Assembly (NCBI GenBank): GCA_002493625.1 | Contig: DKZK01000038.1 | Coordinates: 1-64,000 of the forward strand | Direction: 5' to 3' | Length of the DNA stretch: 64,000 bases | Origin: Lachnospiraceae bacterium UBA7076 | GTDB lineage: Bacteria > Bacillota > Clostridia > Lachnospirales > Lachnospiraceae | Shown: in pieces, positions 32,829 to 41,443 of the stretch | Layout of the letters: the number at the start of each line of letters is the position of its first letter | Position numbering within the stretch: position 1 is the first letter of the stretch | Notes under the pieces: model-generated | The model's input: only the letters and a program-made list of their open reading frames with translations | The model's database searches: none | Told to the model about the DNA's origin: nothing | Made by a program: the position numbers and the translations under genes

Positions 32829-33914
32829 TTAATCCATCTGATTCAGGTAGACAGTGACAACCTGCATGTCATCCCCGTATTGCTCACTGCTGTACTGGCA
32901 GTACATAACTCCCGATACCTCCTGAAGAAACTGCATGTCATACAGCTCGTCGCTGTAATCCGTCACGGCAATTTCAACGGTTCCCGTTATATTTCTGCCC
33001 GCTGTTCGCTTAACCTCATTTTTAAAGCTCTGGTAATCACAAATAAGATTATTTTTTGCAAAATAATTGTATGTCATGCTGTCGCATGACTCAAAGCTTT
33101 CCTCGTCCCAGACATGCCTGTCATCCATAATATCATCCGTGACATTGAAATACATATGACCCACAAAGCTTCCCCTGTCAGGCAGCGGATCATCCCACGT
33201 GGCGTCAACCTGATACCACTCTCCGTCAAGACATACCCGATTCCACGCATGCAGCTCCCCGTCAGCCGTTCCGGTCATAAACTCATTTTCAACGCCTGCG
33301 CAGGAAAGCAAAAGAGCCATTGCCTCAGCATAGCCGTTACACACTGCCGTGCCCTGAACGAGCGCACCATAAGCCCTGTACGCATATTCCTTTGAATAAT
33401 CCACATACCCATAGCTGCAATTTGCAACAATGTAATCATGTATGGCAAGCTCTTTTTCGTAATCTGTCATACCCGGCTTAATTAAACGGTCCAAAACGGA
33501 ATCCACCTTTTCATAAAGCTTCACCGCAGCCGGTCTGTCGCCCGGAATACCCGTGCCGTTTATGTATTTCTGATAAACGTAATAATTATCCGATATTTCA
33601 TATCGAAGTATGATTTTCATACCCTTTTTCGTTTTCTGTATGACGGAATACTGATTTACATTTCCATAAAGACCGCATATATAATCATTTATGGAGTTTA
33701 TGTCATTTTCCGTTATGTTGCTTACATAAAATACACCGCTGTCATCCCCGGCTTCAATCTGCTCATTTACAAGCGTGGTAAGCTCAATCATCCCGTCTGC
33801 GGTCTGATCCGGATGCAGCCTTGCTCCTATATCCCAGCCCCAGAAATATGCTATGGCAATAATCGCTACAACCAGAATAGGGATAATTTTTATTACCTTA
33901 TGATTGTTATACAC
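32829..33914 (-). CDS. Membrane-anchored transglutaminase-like cysteine protease-fold protein
   Basis: The 361-residue protein has an N-terminal membrane segment (about residues 8-26) and an extracytoplasmic transglutaminase-like domain. The triad is visible: Cys in GTAVCNGYAEAMALLL, His in GELHAWNRVCL and Asp in YQVDATWDDPL. Bacterial proteins of this kind usually act as peptidases or have unknown cell-envelope roles. The start is GTG 33914, sharing one base with the stop of the small upstream gene (TAGTG) and preceded by GAGG. A further 100 residues after the triad are not recognised. Confidence 0.85.
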   Translation of the reverse strand: MYNNHKVIKIIPILVVAIIAIAYFWGWDIGARLHPDQTADGMIELTTLVNEQIEAGDDSGVFYVSNITENDINSINDYICGLYGNVNQYSVIQKTKKGMKIILRYEISDNYYVYQKYINGTGIPGDRPAAVKLYEKVDSVLDRLIKPGMTDYEKELAIHDYIVANCSYGYVDYSKEYAYRAYGALVQGTAVCNGYAEAMALLLSCAGVENEFMTGTADGELHAWNRVCLDGEWYQVDATWDDPLPDRGSFVGHMYFNVTDDIMDDRHVWDEESFESCDSMTYNYFAKNNLICDYQSFKNEVKRTAGRNITGTVEIAVTDYSDELYDMQFLQEVSGVMYCQYSSEQYGDDMQVVTVYLNQMD

Positions 33915-34090
33915 TATTCTACCTCATCCTCATCGTCATCATCATTTTTGCTGCTCGCTGATTTTCCCATGATAAGCAAAACAACCATTAGTATGATTGA
34001 AACAATCAGGCATATGGCAATAAGCACAGGCTTGCTGCTGTCTCCCGTCACCGGCATCAGAAGTGCATATAATAATTCATTATAATTCAT
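33914..34090 (-). CDS. Tiny membrane protein resembling a bare sortase signal
   Basis: The 58-residue product is mainly LMPVTGDSSKP followed by an 18-20 residue hydrophobic span and GKSASSKNDDDDEDEVE. MPVTG plus Asp plus a membrane segment looks like an LPXTG-type sorting signal without a passenger protein, but the acidic tail is atypical since sorting signals end in basic residues. ATG 34090 has GGAGG at 5 bases. Its stop overlaps the GTG start of the transglutaminase-like gene, so the two are coupled. A simple single-span partner of that protein is the alternative. Confidence 0.7.
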   Translation of the reverse strand: MNYNELLYALLMPVTGDSSKPVLIAICLIVSIILMVVLLIMGKSASSKNDDDDEDEVE

Positions 34091-34118
34091 AGCTTCCTCC
34101 AAAAAATTTACTATAATT

Positions 34119-34147
34119 ATTTTAAGATAATCTTCCTATAAAGGCAA
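34119..34147 (-). promoter_or_regulatory. Predicted promoter of the small-protein/transglutaminase/DUF5721 operon
   Basis: Minus strand TTGCCT (34147-34142), 17 bases, TAAAAT (34124-34119). Confidence 0.65.
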
Positions 34148-34202
34148 CTGTTTTCAAATTTTATTTTTATTCATGCAGCACTCTCTCCTGCGTCCCATCC
34201 GC

Positions 34203-34643
34203 TCATGAGTCAAGCCACTGGATAAATGCGGTCTTATCGGTGCTGTTATATCCCGCATTTCTATAAAAGTCCAGTGTCTTTTGTTCCCTGCTGCCTGTCA
34301 GGAGCATCATCTTGTAACAATTTGTCTGCCGGGCTATCTGTTTTGCATATTCCAGACATTCCGATGCCAGACCGTGTCCCCTGAAGTCTGTATGAGTAAC
34401 AACATTTTCCACAAATGCATAGGGGCGTATGTTTCTTGTCAGATTAGGAATAATTACACATACACAGGAGGATACGATTTTTCCATCCAGTTCATTGACT
34501 ATCAGGTGATGGTTTTCATCTTCCAGAATGTGCTGCCACGTATCGTGCAGATAATCGGATTCTTCGGGAACCGATTCTTCATGCAGACATAAATATAATT
34601 CCAATATTGCGTTCAAATCTTTTTTTTCAGCTTCACGTACCAT
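34203..34643 (-). CDS. GNAT family N-acetyltransferase
   Basis: The 146-residue protein fits the single-domain GNAT fold: N-terminal VREAEKKDLNAILELY, the strand VENVVTHTDFRG and the acetyl-CoA pyrophosphate loop RGHGLASECLEYA, ending with MLLTGSREQKTLDFYRNAGY, a pattern common in GNATs that act on small molecules or proteins. The acceptor is unknown. ATG 34643 has GGGAGGA upstream; the longer upstream reading lacks a site. It has its own promoter and sits downstream of the MFS transporter on the same strand. Confidence 0.88.
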   Translation of the reverse strand: MVREAEKKDLNAILELYLCLHEESVPEESDYLHDTWQHILEDENHHLIVNELDGKIVSSCVCVIIPNLTRNIRPYAFVENVVTHTDFRGHGLASECLEYAKQIARQTNCYKMMLLTGSREQKTLDFYRNAGYNSTDKTAFIQWLDS

Positions 34644-34693
34644 AGTGATAATCCTCCCTGTTCTGCAAATTTGCTCCAAATATTTACGCATAT

Positions 34694-34723
34694 ATTTTAC
34701 ACTACATATCCCCTATGCATCAA
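34694..34723 (-). promoter_or_regulatory. Predicted promoter of the GNAT gene
   Basis: Minus strand TTGATG (34723-34718), 18 bases, TAAAAT (34699-34694). Confidence 0.55.
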
Positions 34724-34759
34724 CTGTTTTTATGGAATCTGCCGATTATAATTGCCTTT

Positions 34760-35929
34760 CTACCACCTCGAAAAGAAAAGTCCTGCAAGAGGCGATAACA
34801 GAATCATAATTACGGAAAATGTAAAGGATTCCACGGATATTAAGGTTGCCCTCTGCTCCGACGGAAACATATCCTGCAATTTTGCATTGGTTCGCACCTG
34901 CAATGCATCATCGCCCAATGCCGCAATAAATCCTCCAAATACCATGATTACGGTGATGCCGGAAGCTTCCAGCGCTACGCCAAAGACCACAAGCAGAGCT
35001 GCCATTACAGCTATATTCCGGTATTTCATTTTTTGCAGAAGAAAAATGATTTTTGCGCCAATGATTCCGCCAGACTGCATCAAAAATAAAGCAGTTCCCA
35101 ACAACATATGGGGTATGCCTGACTCTAAAAGCTTTGCCTGCAAGAAAAACAATAATAAAATATCAATTGCGCCTACAAAGGAATTGCAAAACATCAAAAA
35201 TACAGCTTTCTTTGCTGACTTTAGAAAAGCTATACTCTCCAGAAAACACTTTATCAGTTCACTTTTGATTGAGCCGGCTATCTGTCGGTGTTTTTGTTCT
35301 TGTTTTTGCTTTTGTTTTTCTTCTTGTTTTTCATTTTCATCTCCTCTGACTTCTATCAATGTATGCAATATCAAAAGCTGTATCAAGCCATTCACCAGAC
35401 TTGTGCTATATGCCAGACGGTATCCTATCATTAATGCAACTCCGGCGCACAAAGTAGAAATCCCTTCGCTCAGCCGATAAATTATCAGTTGGTTGGACTC
35501 ATATTTCGCATATTCGCTCTGACGGTCTGCAAGCTTCAGGGAATCATAAGCCAGTGCATCCCCTGTTCCTGATGCAAAATTATAGTTGCCTGCAAAAAAT
35601 GCCATGGCAATACAGACATGTATCAGATTATCGGAACCAATCATTACAGAACATCCTATCATATTCAGAATGGTGCTGACAAGCAGCATCCGCTTTCTTC
35701 CAAATACATCTGCCAGTACGCCGGACGGAATCTCAAACAGTAAACTCGTGATATGAAATACTGTTTCTGCAATTCCAATTTCAACCAGACTATATCCTCT
35801 GGACGCCAGAATGGCTACCCATGCCCCTGTAATCGACAATCCGCCTATTATGGAGGATGTATATAATGTTTTTATCTGTTTGTCACATGTAAATTTATTT
35901 ATCGTATTTTTCTTTTTATTTTTTGACAT
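34760..35929 (-). CDS. Major facilitator superfamily transporter
   Basis: The 389-residue membrane protein has about 12 hydrophobic spans and the MFS motif A between spans 2 and 3 (GVLADVFGRKRMLL). A Lys/Gln/Glu-rich cytoplasmic loop (QEEKQKQKQEQKHRQ) separates the halves. MFS proteins of this size often export drugs or small metabolites; no substrate is predicted. The start ATG 35929 is preceded by AAGGAG, which lies inside a hairpin followed by seven T residues (see 35930-36036), suggesting that expression is conditional. Confidence 0.9.
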   Translation of the reverse strand: MSKNKKKNTINKFTCDKQIKTLYTSSIIGGLSITGAWVAILASRGYSLVEIGIAETVFHITSLLFEIPSGVLADVFGRKRMLLVSTILNMIGCSVMIGSDNLIHVCIAMAFFAGNYNFASGTGDALAYDSLKLADRQSEYAKYESNQLIIYRLSEGISTLCAGVALMIGYRLAYSTSLVNGLIQLLILHTLIEVRGDENEKQEEKQKQKQEQKHRQIAGSIKSELIKCFLESIAFLKSAKKAVFLMFCNSFVGAIDILLLFFLQAKLLESGIPHMLLGTALFLMQSGGIIGAKIIFLLQKMKYRNIAVMAALLVVFGVALEASGITVIMVFGGFIAALGDDALQVRTNAKLQDMFPSEQRATLISVESFTFSVIMILLSPLAGLFFSRW

Positions 35930-36036
35930 AAAAAAATCTCCTTAACTTTTATTTTTTGTCGTTAAAGAGATGATGAACCGTTTTTTATTCCAATTTGTAA
36001 GGTGTGATAAATCTATCCATTCATACAAATCTTCCT
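35930..36036 (-). promoter_or_regulatory. Leader peptide plus terminator/SD-sequestering hairpin before the MFS gene
   Basis: Minus strand: AGGAAG (36036-36031), then an ORF for MDRFITPYKLE (36020-35985), with an alternative 3-codon ORF (MNG) starting at 36024. Arms ATTTGTA (36030-36024) and TACAAAT (35999-35993) can pair around the ORF start. Next, ATCTCTTTAAC (35971-35961) and GTTAAGGAGAT (35946-35936) form an 11-base-pair stem, followed by seven T and the MFS ATG. The right arm contains the MFS ribosome site AAGGAG. The layout fits ribosome-mediated attenuation. Confidence 0.6.
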
Positions 36037-36079
36037 AAAAAAGGGCGCACTATCCCTGTAATCAGGAATTGTATAACCA

Positions 36080-36778
36080 TTATTCAGATGAAGATTTGTT
36101 GTTTTCCAATACATAAATCTGACCTCTCATATTGTCTTTGTCTTTTGATGGTACTACACAGGATGCCGTTTTGTCAAGCTCCGTAGGCAGATTATCCCAA
36201 AGCTCTGTCCTCGTCTTACTTTCCCTCAATTTCTCCAATATTTTTCTATCAGGGTCGGGATATATTACAAAGCCGTCAGTCTCTCCCATATTCGGACGTA
36301 TGGGAAAAGCAAGCTGTTCCCCATCTGTTGAAAACTGCGCGTTCACCCCTGCTTTATTTCCCCTTGCGTCAAGTCTTATCCATTTTTTCAAGTCCTTGAC
36401 ATATACTCCATTCAGACCATGATATATCAAAACAGGCGCAGTTTCATCGTCCAGAATCAACTTCTGATAACAAAAGCCTGCCGGAATTGATTTACGGCGC
36501 AATAAAGCAGCCAGCAGATGGGATTTGGCAAAGCAGATGCCATGACCGGCTTTCAGCACCTCCGAAGCAGTGCATGTAATCACATCTTCGTTTATATCTG
36601 CCGAATAGGAAATGTTATCTCTGACAAATTCATAGGCTTTTTTCATGAAATCCAACTCATTATCCGCCTTTTGAAATAGTGCATCAGCCTGCTCTGCAAT
36701 GGCTTCATTGTCATAATCAATCACATTGTCATGCTTTAAATATTCATCAACGTTATTGGTATATAAAACTAAATCCAT
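36080..36778 (-). CDS. Cytoplasmic transglutaminase-like protein
   Basis: The 232-residue protein has no signal peptide. Residues about 45-150 match the transglutaminase-like core: helix FVRDNISYSADI, the Cys in GHGICFAKSHLLAALLR, His in IYHGLNGVYV and Asp in KWIRLDARGNK. The remaining part is not recognised. Related small proteins occur beside other accessory genes in Firmicutes and Bacteroides with unknown substrates. A CGGAGGTGAT site precedes ATG 36778, and the MFS gene follows after 150 bases. Confidence 0.82.
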   Translation of the reverse strand: MDLVLYTNNVDEYLKHDNVIDYDNEAIAEQADALFQKADNELDFMKKAYEFVRDNISYSADINEDVITCTASEVLKAGHGICFAKSHLLAALLRRKSIPAGFCYQKLILDDETAPVLIYHGLNGVYVKDLKKWIRLDARGNKAGVNAQFSTDGEQLAFPIRPNMGETDGFVIYPDPDRKILEKLRESKTRTELWDNLPTELDKTASCVVPSKDKDNMRGQIYVLENNKSSSE

Positions 36779-36886
36779 TTATATCACCTCCGGGAAAACC
36801 ATAACAAATCTGCGTTGTTTTGTCTTACCCATAAACAGCGAATGGTTGGACATTTCCATTACAAGTCACCTTGATTACAAAATGGG

Positions 36887-36915
36887 ATTTTACAGCTGCT
36901 TAAAGTAACTCTCAA
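36887..36915 (-). promoter_or_regulatory. Predicted promoter of the 36.1-36.8 kb transglutaminase-like gene
   Basis: Minus strand TTGAGA (36915-36910), 17 bases, TAAAAT (36892-36887). The leader to ATG 36778 is about 100 bases. Confidence 0.65.
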
Positions 36916-36925
36916 TTTAAAAGCT

Positions 36926-37273
36926 TCAAAACAACACCTCTCCCAAATACTTGTCATGGGGAACAATCAAGCACTTCTCAATAGATTTCCAATAGCTGTC
37001 ATACAGATTTTTCTGTGCCAGTCCGTAATTTTCTTTTGTATCAAATTCCCAGTAAAGCATGTACTTAACACTTTTCACAATACGGGTAATTTTTTTTGGA
37101 GGAAGACCTTCCTTAATTTGCTCCATATCAATGTGATACCCTCTTTTGACAAAGCGAATCATAAGAAGTCCCTCCTGCTTTTCCAGAAATGCTTTCGCTT
37201 CAGACATCAGCGTTTCAAACTCCTCTGTCTTTTGAGGCTTGACCTGATAAATACATATTTCTGTAAACGGCAT
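36926..37273 (-). CDS. ABM-like dimeric alpha-beta barrel protein
   Basis: The 115-residue protein has the strand-helix pattern of antibiotic-biosynthesis-monooxygenase-like (dimeric alpha-beta barrel) proteins: ICIYQVKPQKTEEFETLMSE, then a helix and LLMIRFVKRGYHI, and a second strand pair around YMLYWEFDTKE. No catalytic residues can be assigned. GGGAGGATG precedes ATG 37273. Neighbours are a transglutaminase-like gene and an unknown acidic protein. Confidence 0.65.
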   Translation of the reverse strand: MPFTEICIYQVKPQKTEEFETLMSEAKAFLEKQEGLLMIRFVKRGYHIDMEQIKEGLPPKKITRIVKSVKYMLYWEFDTKENYGLAQKNLYDSYWKSIEKCLIVPHDKYLGEVLF

Positions 37274-37388
37274 ATTTCATCCTCCCTCTATTGAACGTCA
37301 GGCATTCAATATTTTAAAACACAGAAAAACCTGACACAGTCACTGAACGCTCCGACAGCAATAAAGTAATAATTATGGCAGAAAGAAC

Positions 37389-37751
37389 CTAAAAATCGAA
37401 GTCACAATCCTCATTCACAATCACGCTCTTTATCCCTGTAACATTATTCAGCGCCTTTAAAATTCCTGTAACAACGGTATCAATATCCTCATCAATATTT
37501 CCGGTATCAAGGTAAATACTTACTTTTTCATCATTTTTAGACACATCAATATACCCTATAAAAATTTCCTCCTCGTCATATGGGGCAGTAAATTCGTCTA
37601 TTGCTGCATTGATTTCCTTTAATTTTTCATCCGTGCAGCCTTCTTCAAAGTAAATGCTGTAATCAAAGCACTCTCCGTCAAAGCCTGCCACATGTGCCTC
37701 GAAATACAATCCTAATTTATCAAAACCCATCATACTATCAAAACTATCCAT
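37389..37751 (-). CDS. Acidic protein of unknown function
   Basis: The 120-residue protein is very acidic (many Asp and Glu, few Lys and Arg), without signal peptide or membrane segment. I do not recognise a family. Alternating strand/helix segments (LGLYFEAHVAG, CFDYSIYFEEG, KVSIYLDTGNI, ILKALNNV) suggest a small alpha-beta fold. GGAGGG precedes ATG 37751. It lies 24 bases after the chemoreceptor gene, so the two are probably co-transcribed. Confidence 0.7.
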   Translation of the reverse strand: MDSFDSMMGFDKLGLYFEAHVAGFDGECFDYSIYFEEGCTDEKLKEINAAIDEFTAPYDEEEIFIGYIDVSKNDEKVSIYLDTGNIDEDIDTVVTGILKALNNVTGIKSVIVNEDCDFDF

Positions 37752-37775
37752 ACCTTACCCTCCATAATAATATAA

Positions 37776-39503
37776 TTATTCGTTCTCCGACAGCTTAAAG
37801 AATTGCAAATCCTCATCAAGCTTTTCAGACAGACGCATCAATTCGCTTGCCGCATCTGACATAATCGAAATAAAGGAATTGAGTTCCTCCATAGACGCAT
37901 ATGTTTCCTCTGTTGACGCCGCATTTTCTTCAGATATTGCCGACAAGCCCTGGATAACATCCACCACCTGTTCTCTGGATTCACTGCAGACCTTCGTCTG
38001 CCCTTTAATTCCTTCTGTTTTCTGCCAGCATACGTTTATTCCCTCCTCTACGTCACCAAACTTTGCCTTTGTATCATCCAGCTTTCGCTGCTGCTGGTCA
38101 ACAATAATCTTGACCTCCTCCATAACTTCAACCATAAGCTCAGATTCTGTTAATAAGGTATCAACAATTTCCTCAATTCTTCTGGAGGATTCATTTGATT
38201 GCTCCGCCAGCTTTTGTATCTCAGATGCAACTACCGCAAATCCCCTTCCGTGCTCTCCTGCCCTTGCTGCCTCTATGGACGCATTCAGGGAAAGAAGATT
38301 TGTTTCTTCCGCAATGGAGCTGATAAGCGCAATTGCCTCCTTAATGGACTGCACTGATGCATTTGTGGCATATACCTGATTGCCAATTTTATCAAGGGCT
38401 TCTGTTGTGTGATCGTTTGATGTTTCCAGCTCCTTAATAATTTTAGCAGATTCATCACCGGCATCCTTCATCCTTGTGGCATTACGGTCCAAATCGGAAA
38501 CGCTGTTTACAATGTTTTCAATCACTTCTCCAATGTTGGCAACATAGACATTTGCATTTTCAATTTCTTCAGCCTGCGTTACCGCTCCCTTTGATATATC
38601 TCCGACTGCACAGTTGATTTCCTGTGTTGTTACAGATGTATTTTGCGCCATTTCCTCAAGATTTTTTCCCGAATCAATCATGATTTTTGATGATTTATGT
38701 ATATCACCTAATATTTCATTCAGCTTTCCAACGAAATTTTTTAATGCGCGCAGCATACTGCCAATTTCATCCGGACGTTCCATATACCTTGGATTTACCT
38801 GAAAATCAAGATTACCTTCCGACAGAGTATGTATTACAGCCTCTGCGCTTTCTATTGAGCGAACAATTCCAAGAATTATTAAAATGCTTAATACAATGAT
38901 AATAACCTCAACCACACAGACACCTATGGAAATTGACTTAACAATACGATTTACATAAGACTCTGCCTCTTTGCTTGGTATTCCTGCAAACATCATTCCA
39001 ATTACATTACCTGTGGAATCCTTTAAAGGCATATAATAAACGTAATAATTTTTACCATTTATGGATGTACTATAATCTTTATACTCCTTGCCTTTATTCA
39101 GTACAGCTTCCACAACCTTATCATTTGCGTCCGTGCCGATAATCCGTTCCTTGGTCTCATTTGAAACAAGTGTGGTAGCCATACGGGTTTTTCCATAAAA
39201 TATGGTTATATCGTAATCCGTTCCTGCAACCATGGCATCCAAAACATCCATATTTTCCGTAATATTCAAATCACCCTTCATAAGGCATCCGTCTTCAATA
39301 TAGTAATCTCCCTCCGCCAATCCGTTATAAGCGCCCGTCATACTTGTAACCATTCCCTGAAGCCCAAGCATTGTCTCATTTTTCATGCCTTCCTTCATTT
39401 TGTTAATCGAAATAAGCAAAATAAAAAGCGCCAGCAAAACGCATGGAACAACAGACATAAATAATAACTGCCTGCGTAAATTTAATTTCATTTTTTTCTT
39501 CAT
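37776..39503 (-). CDS. Methyl-accepting chemotaxis protein
   Basis: This 575-residue receptor has a first membrane segment at about residues 12-32, a periplasmic-side Cache-type sensor to about residue 190 (including DYDITIFYGKTRMATTLV and YYVYYMPLKDSTGNVIGMMFAGI), a second membrane segment, a HAMP linker, and a long cytoplasmic coiled coil with the signalling tip SIEAARAGEHGRGFAVVASE. It would signal through CheA/CheW and be adapted by CheR (15.65 kb). ATG 39503 follows AAAGGA at 8 bases; upstream in-frame codons lack a site. The ligand is unknown; single-Cache receptors often bind small organic acids. Confidence 0.93.
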   Translation of the reverse strand: MKKKMKLNLRRQLLFMSVVPCVLLALFILLISINKMKEGMKNETMLGLQGMVTSMTGAYNGLAEGDYYIEDGCLMKGDLNITENMDVLDAMVAGTDYDITIFYGKTRMATTLVSNETKERIIGTDANDKVVEAVLNKGKEYKDYSTSINGKNYYVYYMPLKDSTGNVIGMMFAGIPSKEAESYVNRIVKSISIGVCVVEVIIIVLSILIILGIVRSIESAEAVIHTLSEGNLDFQVNPRYMERPDEIGSMLRALKNFVGKLNEILGDIHKSSKIMIDSGKNLEEMAQNTSVTTQEINCAVGDISKGAVTQAEEIENANVYVANIGEVIENIVNSVSDLDRNATRMKDAGDESAKIIKELETSNDHTTEALDKIGNQVYATNASVQSIKEAIALISSIAEETNLLSLNASIEAARAGEHGRGFAVVASEIQKLAEQSNESSRRIEEIVDTLLTESELMVEVMEEVKIIVDQQQRKLDDTKAKFGDVEEGINVCWQKTEGIKGQTKVCSESREQVVDVIQGLSAISEENAASTEETYASMEELNSFISIMSDAASELMRLSEKLDEDLQFFKLSENE

Positions 39504-39601
39504 CACTGTTTTCCTTTCTTTGAATAACAATCTCCCACTCTTGTATAATCTGTGTTTCTTTATGTCGCATTTTGACCATTTTTGAACACAACCATATTTT
39601 A

Positions 39602-39629
39602 ATTATAGCACTTTAGTTTGTTAATTCAA
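39602..39629 (-). promoter_or_regulatory. Predicted promoter of the chemoreceptor gene
   Basis: Minus strand TTGAAT (39629-39624), 16 bases, extended -10 TGCTATAAT (-10 hexamer 39607-39602). It is divergent from the argH promoter only 15 bases away. Confidence 0.6.
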
Positions 39630-39644
39630 TAATGAATTTTATTC

Positions 39645-39673
39645 TTGAAGCGGCACCGCCTTTGTTGTAAAAT
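39645..39673 (+). promoter_or_regulatory. Predicted promoter of argH
   Basis: TTGAAG (39645-39650), 17 bases, TAAAAT (39668-39673). Confidence 0.65.
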
Positions 39674-39709
39674 ATCTACTTAGAATATAACGGAAGGCAG
39701 GAAAAAAAT

Positions 39710-41095
39710 ATGGCACAACTTTGGGGTGGTCGCTTTACAAAGGAAACGGACAAGCTTGTTTACAATTTTAACGCTTCCATTTCATTCGACCGGAAATTTT
39801 ATAAGCAGGATATACAAGGCAGCAAAGCACATGTTGCAATGCTTGCAGCAACAGGCATACTTACAGAGGATGAAAAAAACAAAATATCAGAGGGTCTGGA
39901 TGGCATTCTTGCAGATGTTGAAACCGGCAGGCTTGCCATAACAGAGGAATACGAGGACATACACAGTTTTGTGGAGGCGAACCTGATTGACAGAATTGGC
40001 GATGCAGGCAAAAAGCTTCATACCGGACGTTCCAGAAACGACCAGGTGGCTCTTGATATGCGGCTTTATGTGAGGGATGAGCTTACCTGCGTAAAGGAGC
40101 TTATAATAGCGCTGCTGAAACAGCTTCACAAGCTTATGAAAGAAAATACCGAAACCTATATGCCAGGCTTTACCCATCTTCAGAAAGCGCAGCCTGTTAC
40201 CTTTGCCCACCATATAGGCGCATACATGGAAATGTTCAAGCGTGACCTGTCACGCATCCATGATATATATGAGAGAATGAATTACTGTCCGTTAGGAGCA
40301 GGCGCCCTTGCAGGCACCACCTATCCTCTTGACAGAGAGCTTACCGCATCGCTTCTTAACTTTAAGGGGACAACCTTAAACAGCATGGATTCTGTATCAG
40401 ACAGGGATTATGTAATTGAGATGCTGTCTGCTTTTTCCACGATTATGATGCATCTGTCCAGATTTTCAGAGGAAATAATTATCTGGAACTCCAACGAGTA
40501 TCAGTTTGTTGAGCTTGACGATGCCTACAGCACCGGAAGCTCCATTATGCCACAAAAGAAAAATCCTGACATTGCCGAGCTTGTCCGGGGCAAAACAGGC
40601 AGGGTTTACGGCGCGCTTATGTCAATACTTACAACAATGAAGGGTATTCCCCTTGCATATAATAAGGATATGCAGGAGGACAAGGAGCTTACCTTTGATG
40701 CAATCGACACGGTTAAAGGCTGTCTTGCACTTTTTACCGGAATGATTTCAACGATGAAGCTCAATAAAGCCGTCATGGAAAAAAGCGCAAAAAACGGGTT
40801 TACAAATGCCACGGATGCGGCAGACTATCTTGTAAATCACGGCGTGCCATTCAGGGACGCCCACGGCATAGTAGGTCAGCTTGTGCTCTACTGCATAGAC
40901 AAAAATATATCCCTTGATGAAATGTCAATGGAAGAATACAAGTCAATAAGCCCTGTATTTGAGGAGGATATATATGAAGCAATAAGCCTTACCGAATGCG
41001 TAAACAAACGAAATACAATCGGCGCTCCCGGACCTTTATCCATGGAGCAGATTATAAACATAAACGAGGATTTCCTAAATAACCTAGACAAATAG
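39710..41095 (+). CDS. argH: Argininosuccinate lyase
   Basis: ArgH splits argininosuccinate into arginine and fumarate, the final step of arginine synthesis. The 461-residue protein shows WGGRFTKETDKLVYNFNASI, TGRSRNDQVALDMRLY, PGFTHLQKAQPVTFAHH and the fumarase-superfamily signature GSSIMPQKKNPD. Length is normal. The GGAAGGCAGGA site precedes ATG 39710. No other arginine genes are in the window; argG is often adjacent but is absent here. Confidence 0.98.
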   Translation: MAQLWGGRFTKETDKLVYNFNASISFDRKFYKQDIQGSKAHVAMLAATGILTEDEKNKISEGLDGILADVETGRLAITEEYEDIHSFVEANLIDRIGDAGKKLHTGRSRNDQVALDMRLYVRDELTCVKELIIALLKQLHKLMKENTETYMPGFTHLQKAQPVTFAHHIGAYMEMFKRDLSRIHDIYERMNYCPLGAGALAGTTYPLDRELTASLLNFKGTTLNSMDSVSDRDYVIEMLSAFSTIMMHLSRFSEEIIIWNSNEYQFVELDDAYSTGSSIMPQKKNPDIAELVRGKTGRVYGALMSILTTMKGIPLAYNKDMQEDKELTFDAIDTVKGCLALFTGMISTMKLNKAVMEKSAKNGFTNATDAADYLVNHGVPFRDAHGIVGQLVLYCIDKNISLDEMSMEEYKSISPVFEEDIYEAISLTECVNKRNTIGAPGPLSMEQIININEDFLNNLDK

Positions 41096-41186
41096 CCCTG
41101 ACAAACAGCTTTAACATATAAAATCTATTTAACGTACTATTATCAGGCAAAAATATAACAGTAACTTTCTTCAGGAGGAAAACGAA

Positions 41187-41432
41187 ATGAATAATACGAC
41201 GAAACAAAAATATGAGCTTGCAAAAAAAATGCTCAAGGGAAAAATCGAGATAGATGAAGTTGCCCTTATGACCGGACTTTCTGAGGACGTATTAAAAGAG
41301 CTTAAGGAGGAGGTTGCACCGGAGAGCAAGGATGTTCAGATACTAAAAAACCTTGACACGGTAGACCTTGATATAGGACAGATACTCTATGACAATTTCC
41401 CGGATGAGGACACTGATGCGGAGGAACCGTAA
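41187..41432 (+). CDS. Small protein of unknown function
   Basis: The 81-residue protein starts at ATG 41187 after a clear AGGAGG site, 91 bases downstream of argH. It consists of helical, charged segments (KYELAKKMLKGKIEIDEVALMTGLSEDVLKELKEE) and an acidic tail (PDEDTDAEEP). The first half resembles the short helix-turn-helix-like segment (ALMTGLSEDVLKEL) at the end of Rpn-family proteins, but no nuclease domain is present. Function unknown. Confidence 0.75.
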   Translation: MNNTTKQKYELAKKMLKGKIEIDEVALMTGLSEDVLKELKEEVAPESKDVQILKNLDTVDLDIGQILYDNFPDEDTDAEEP

Positions 41433-41443
41433 CAAATAACAAT

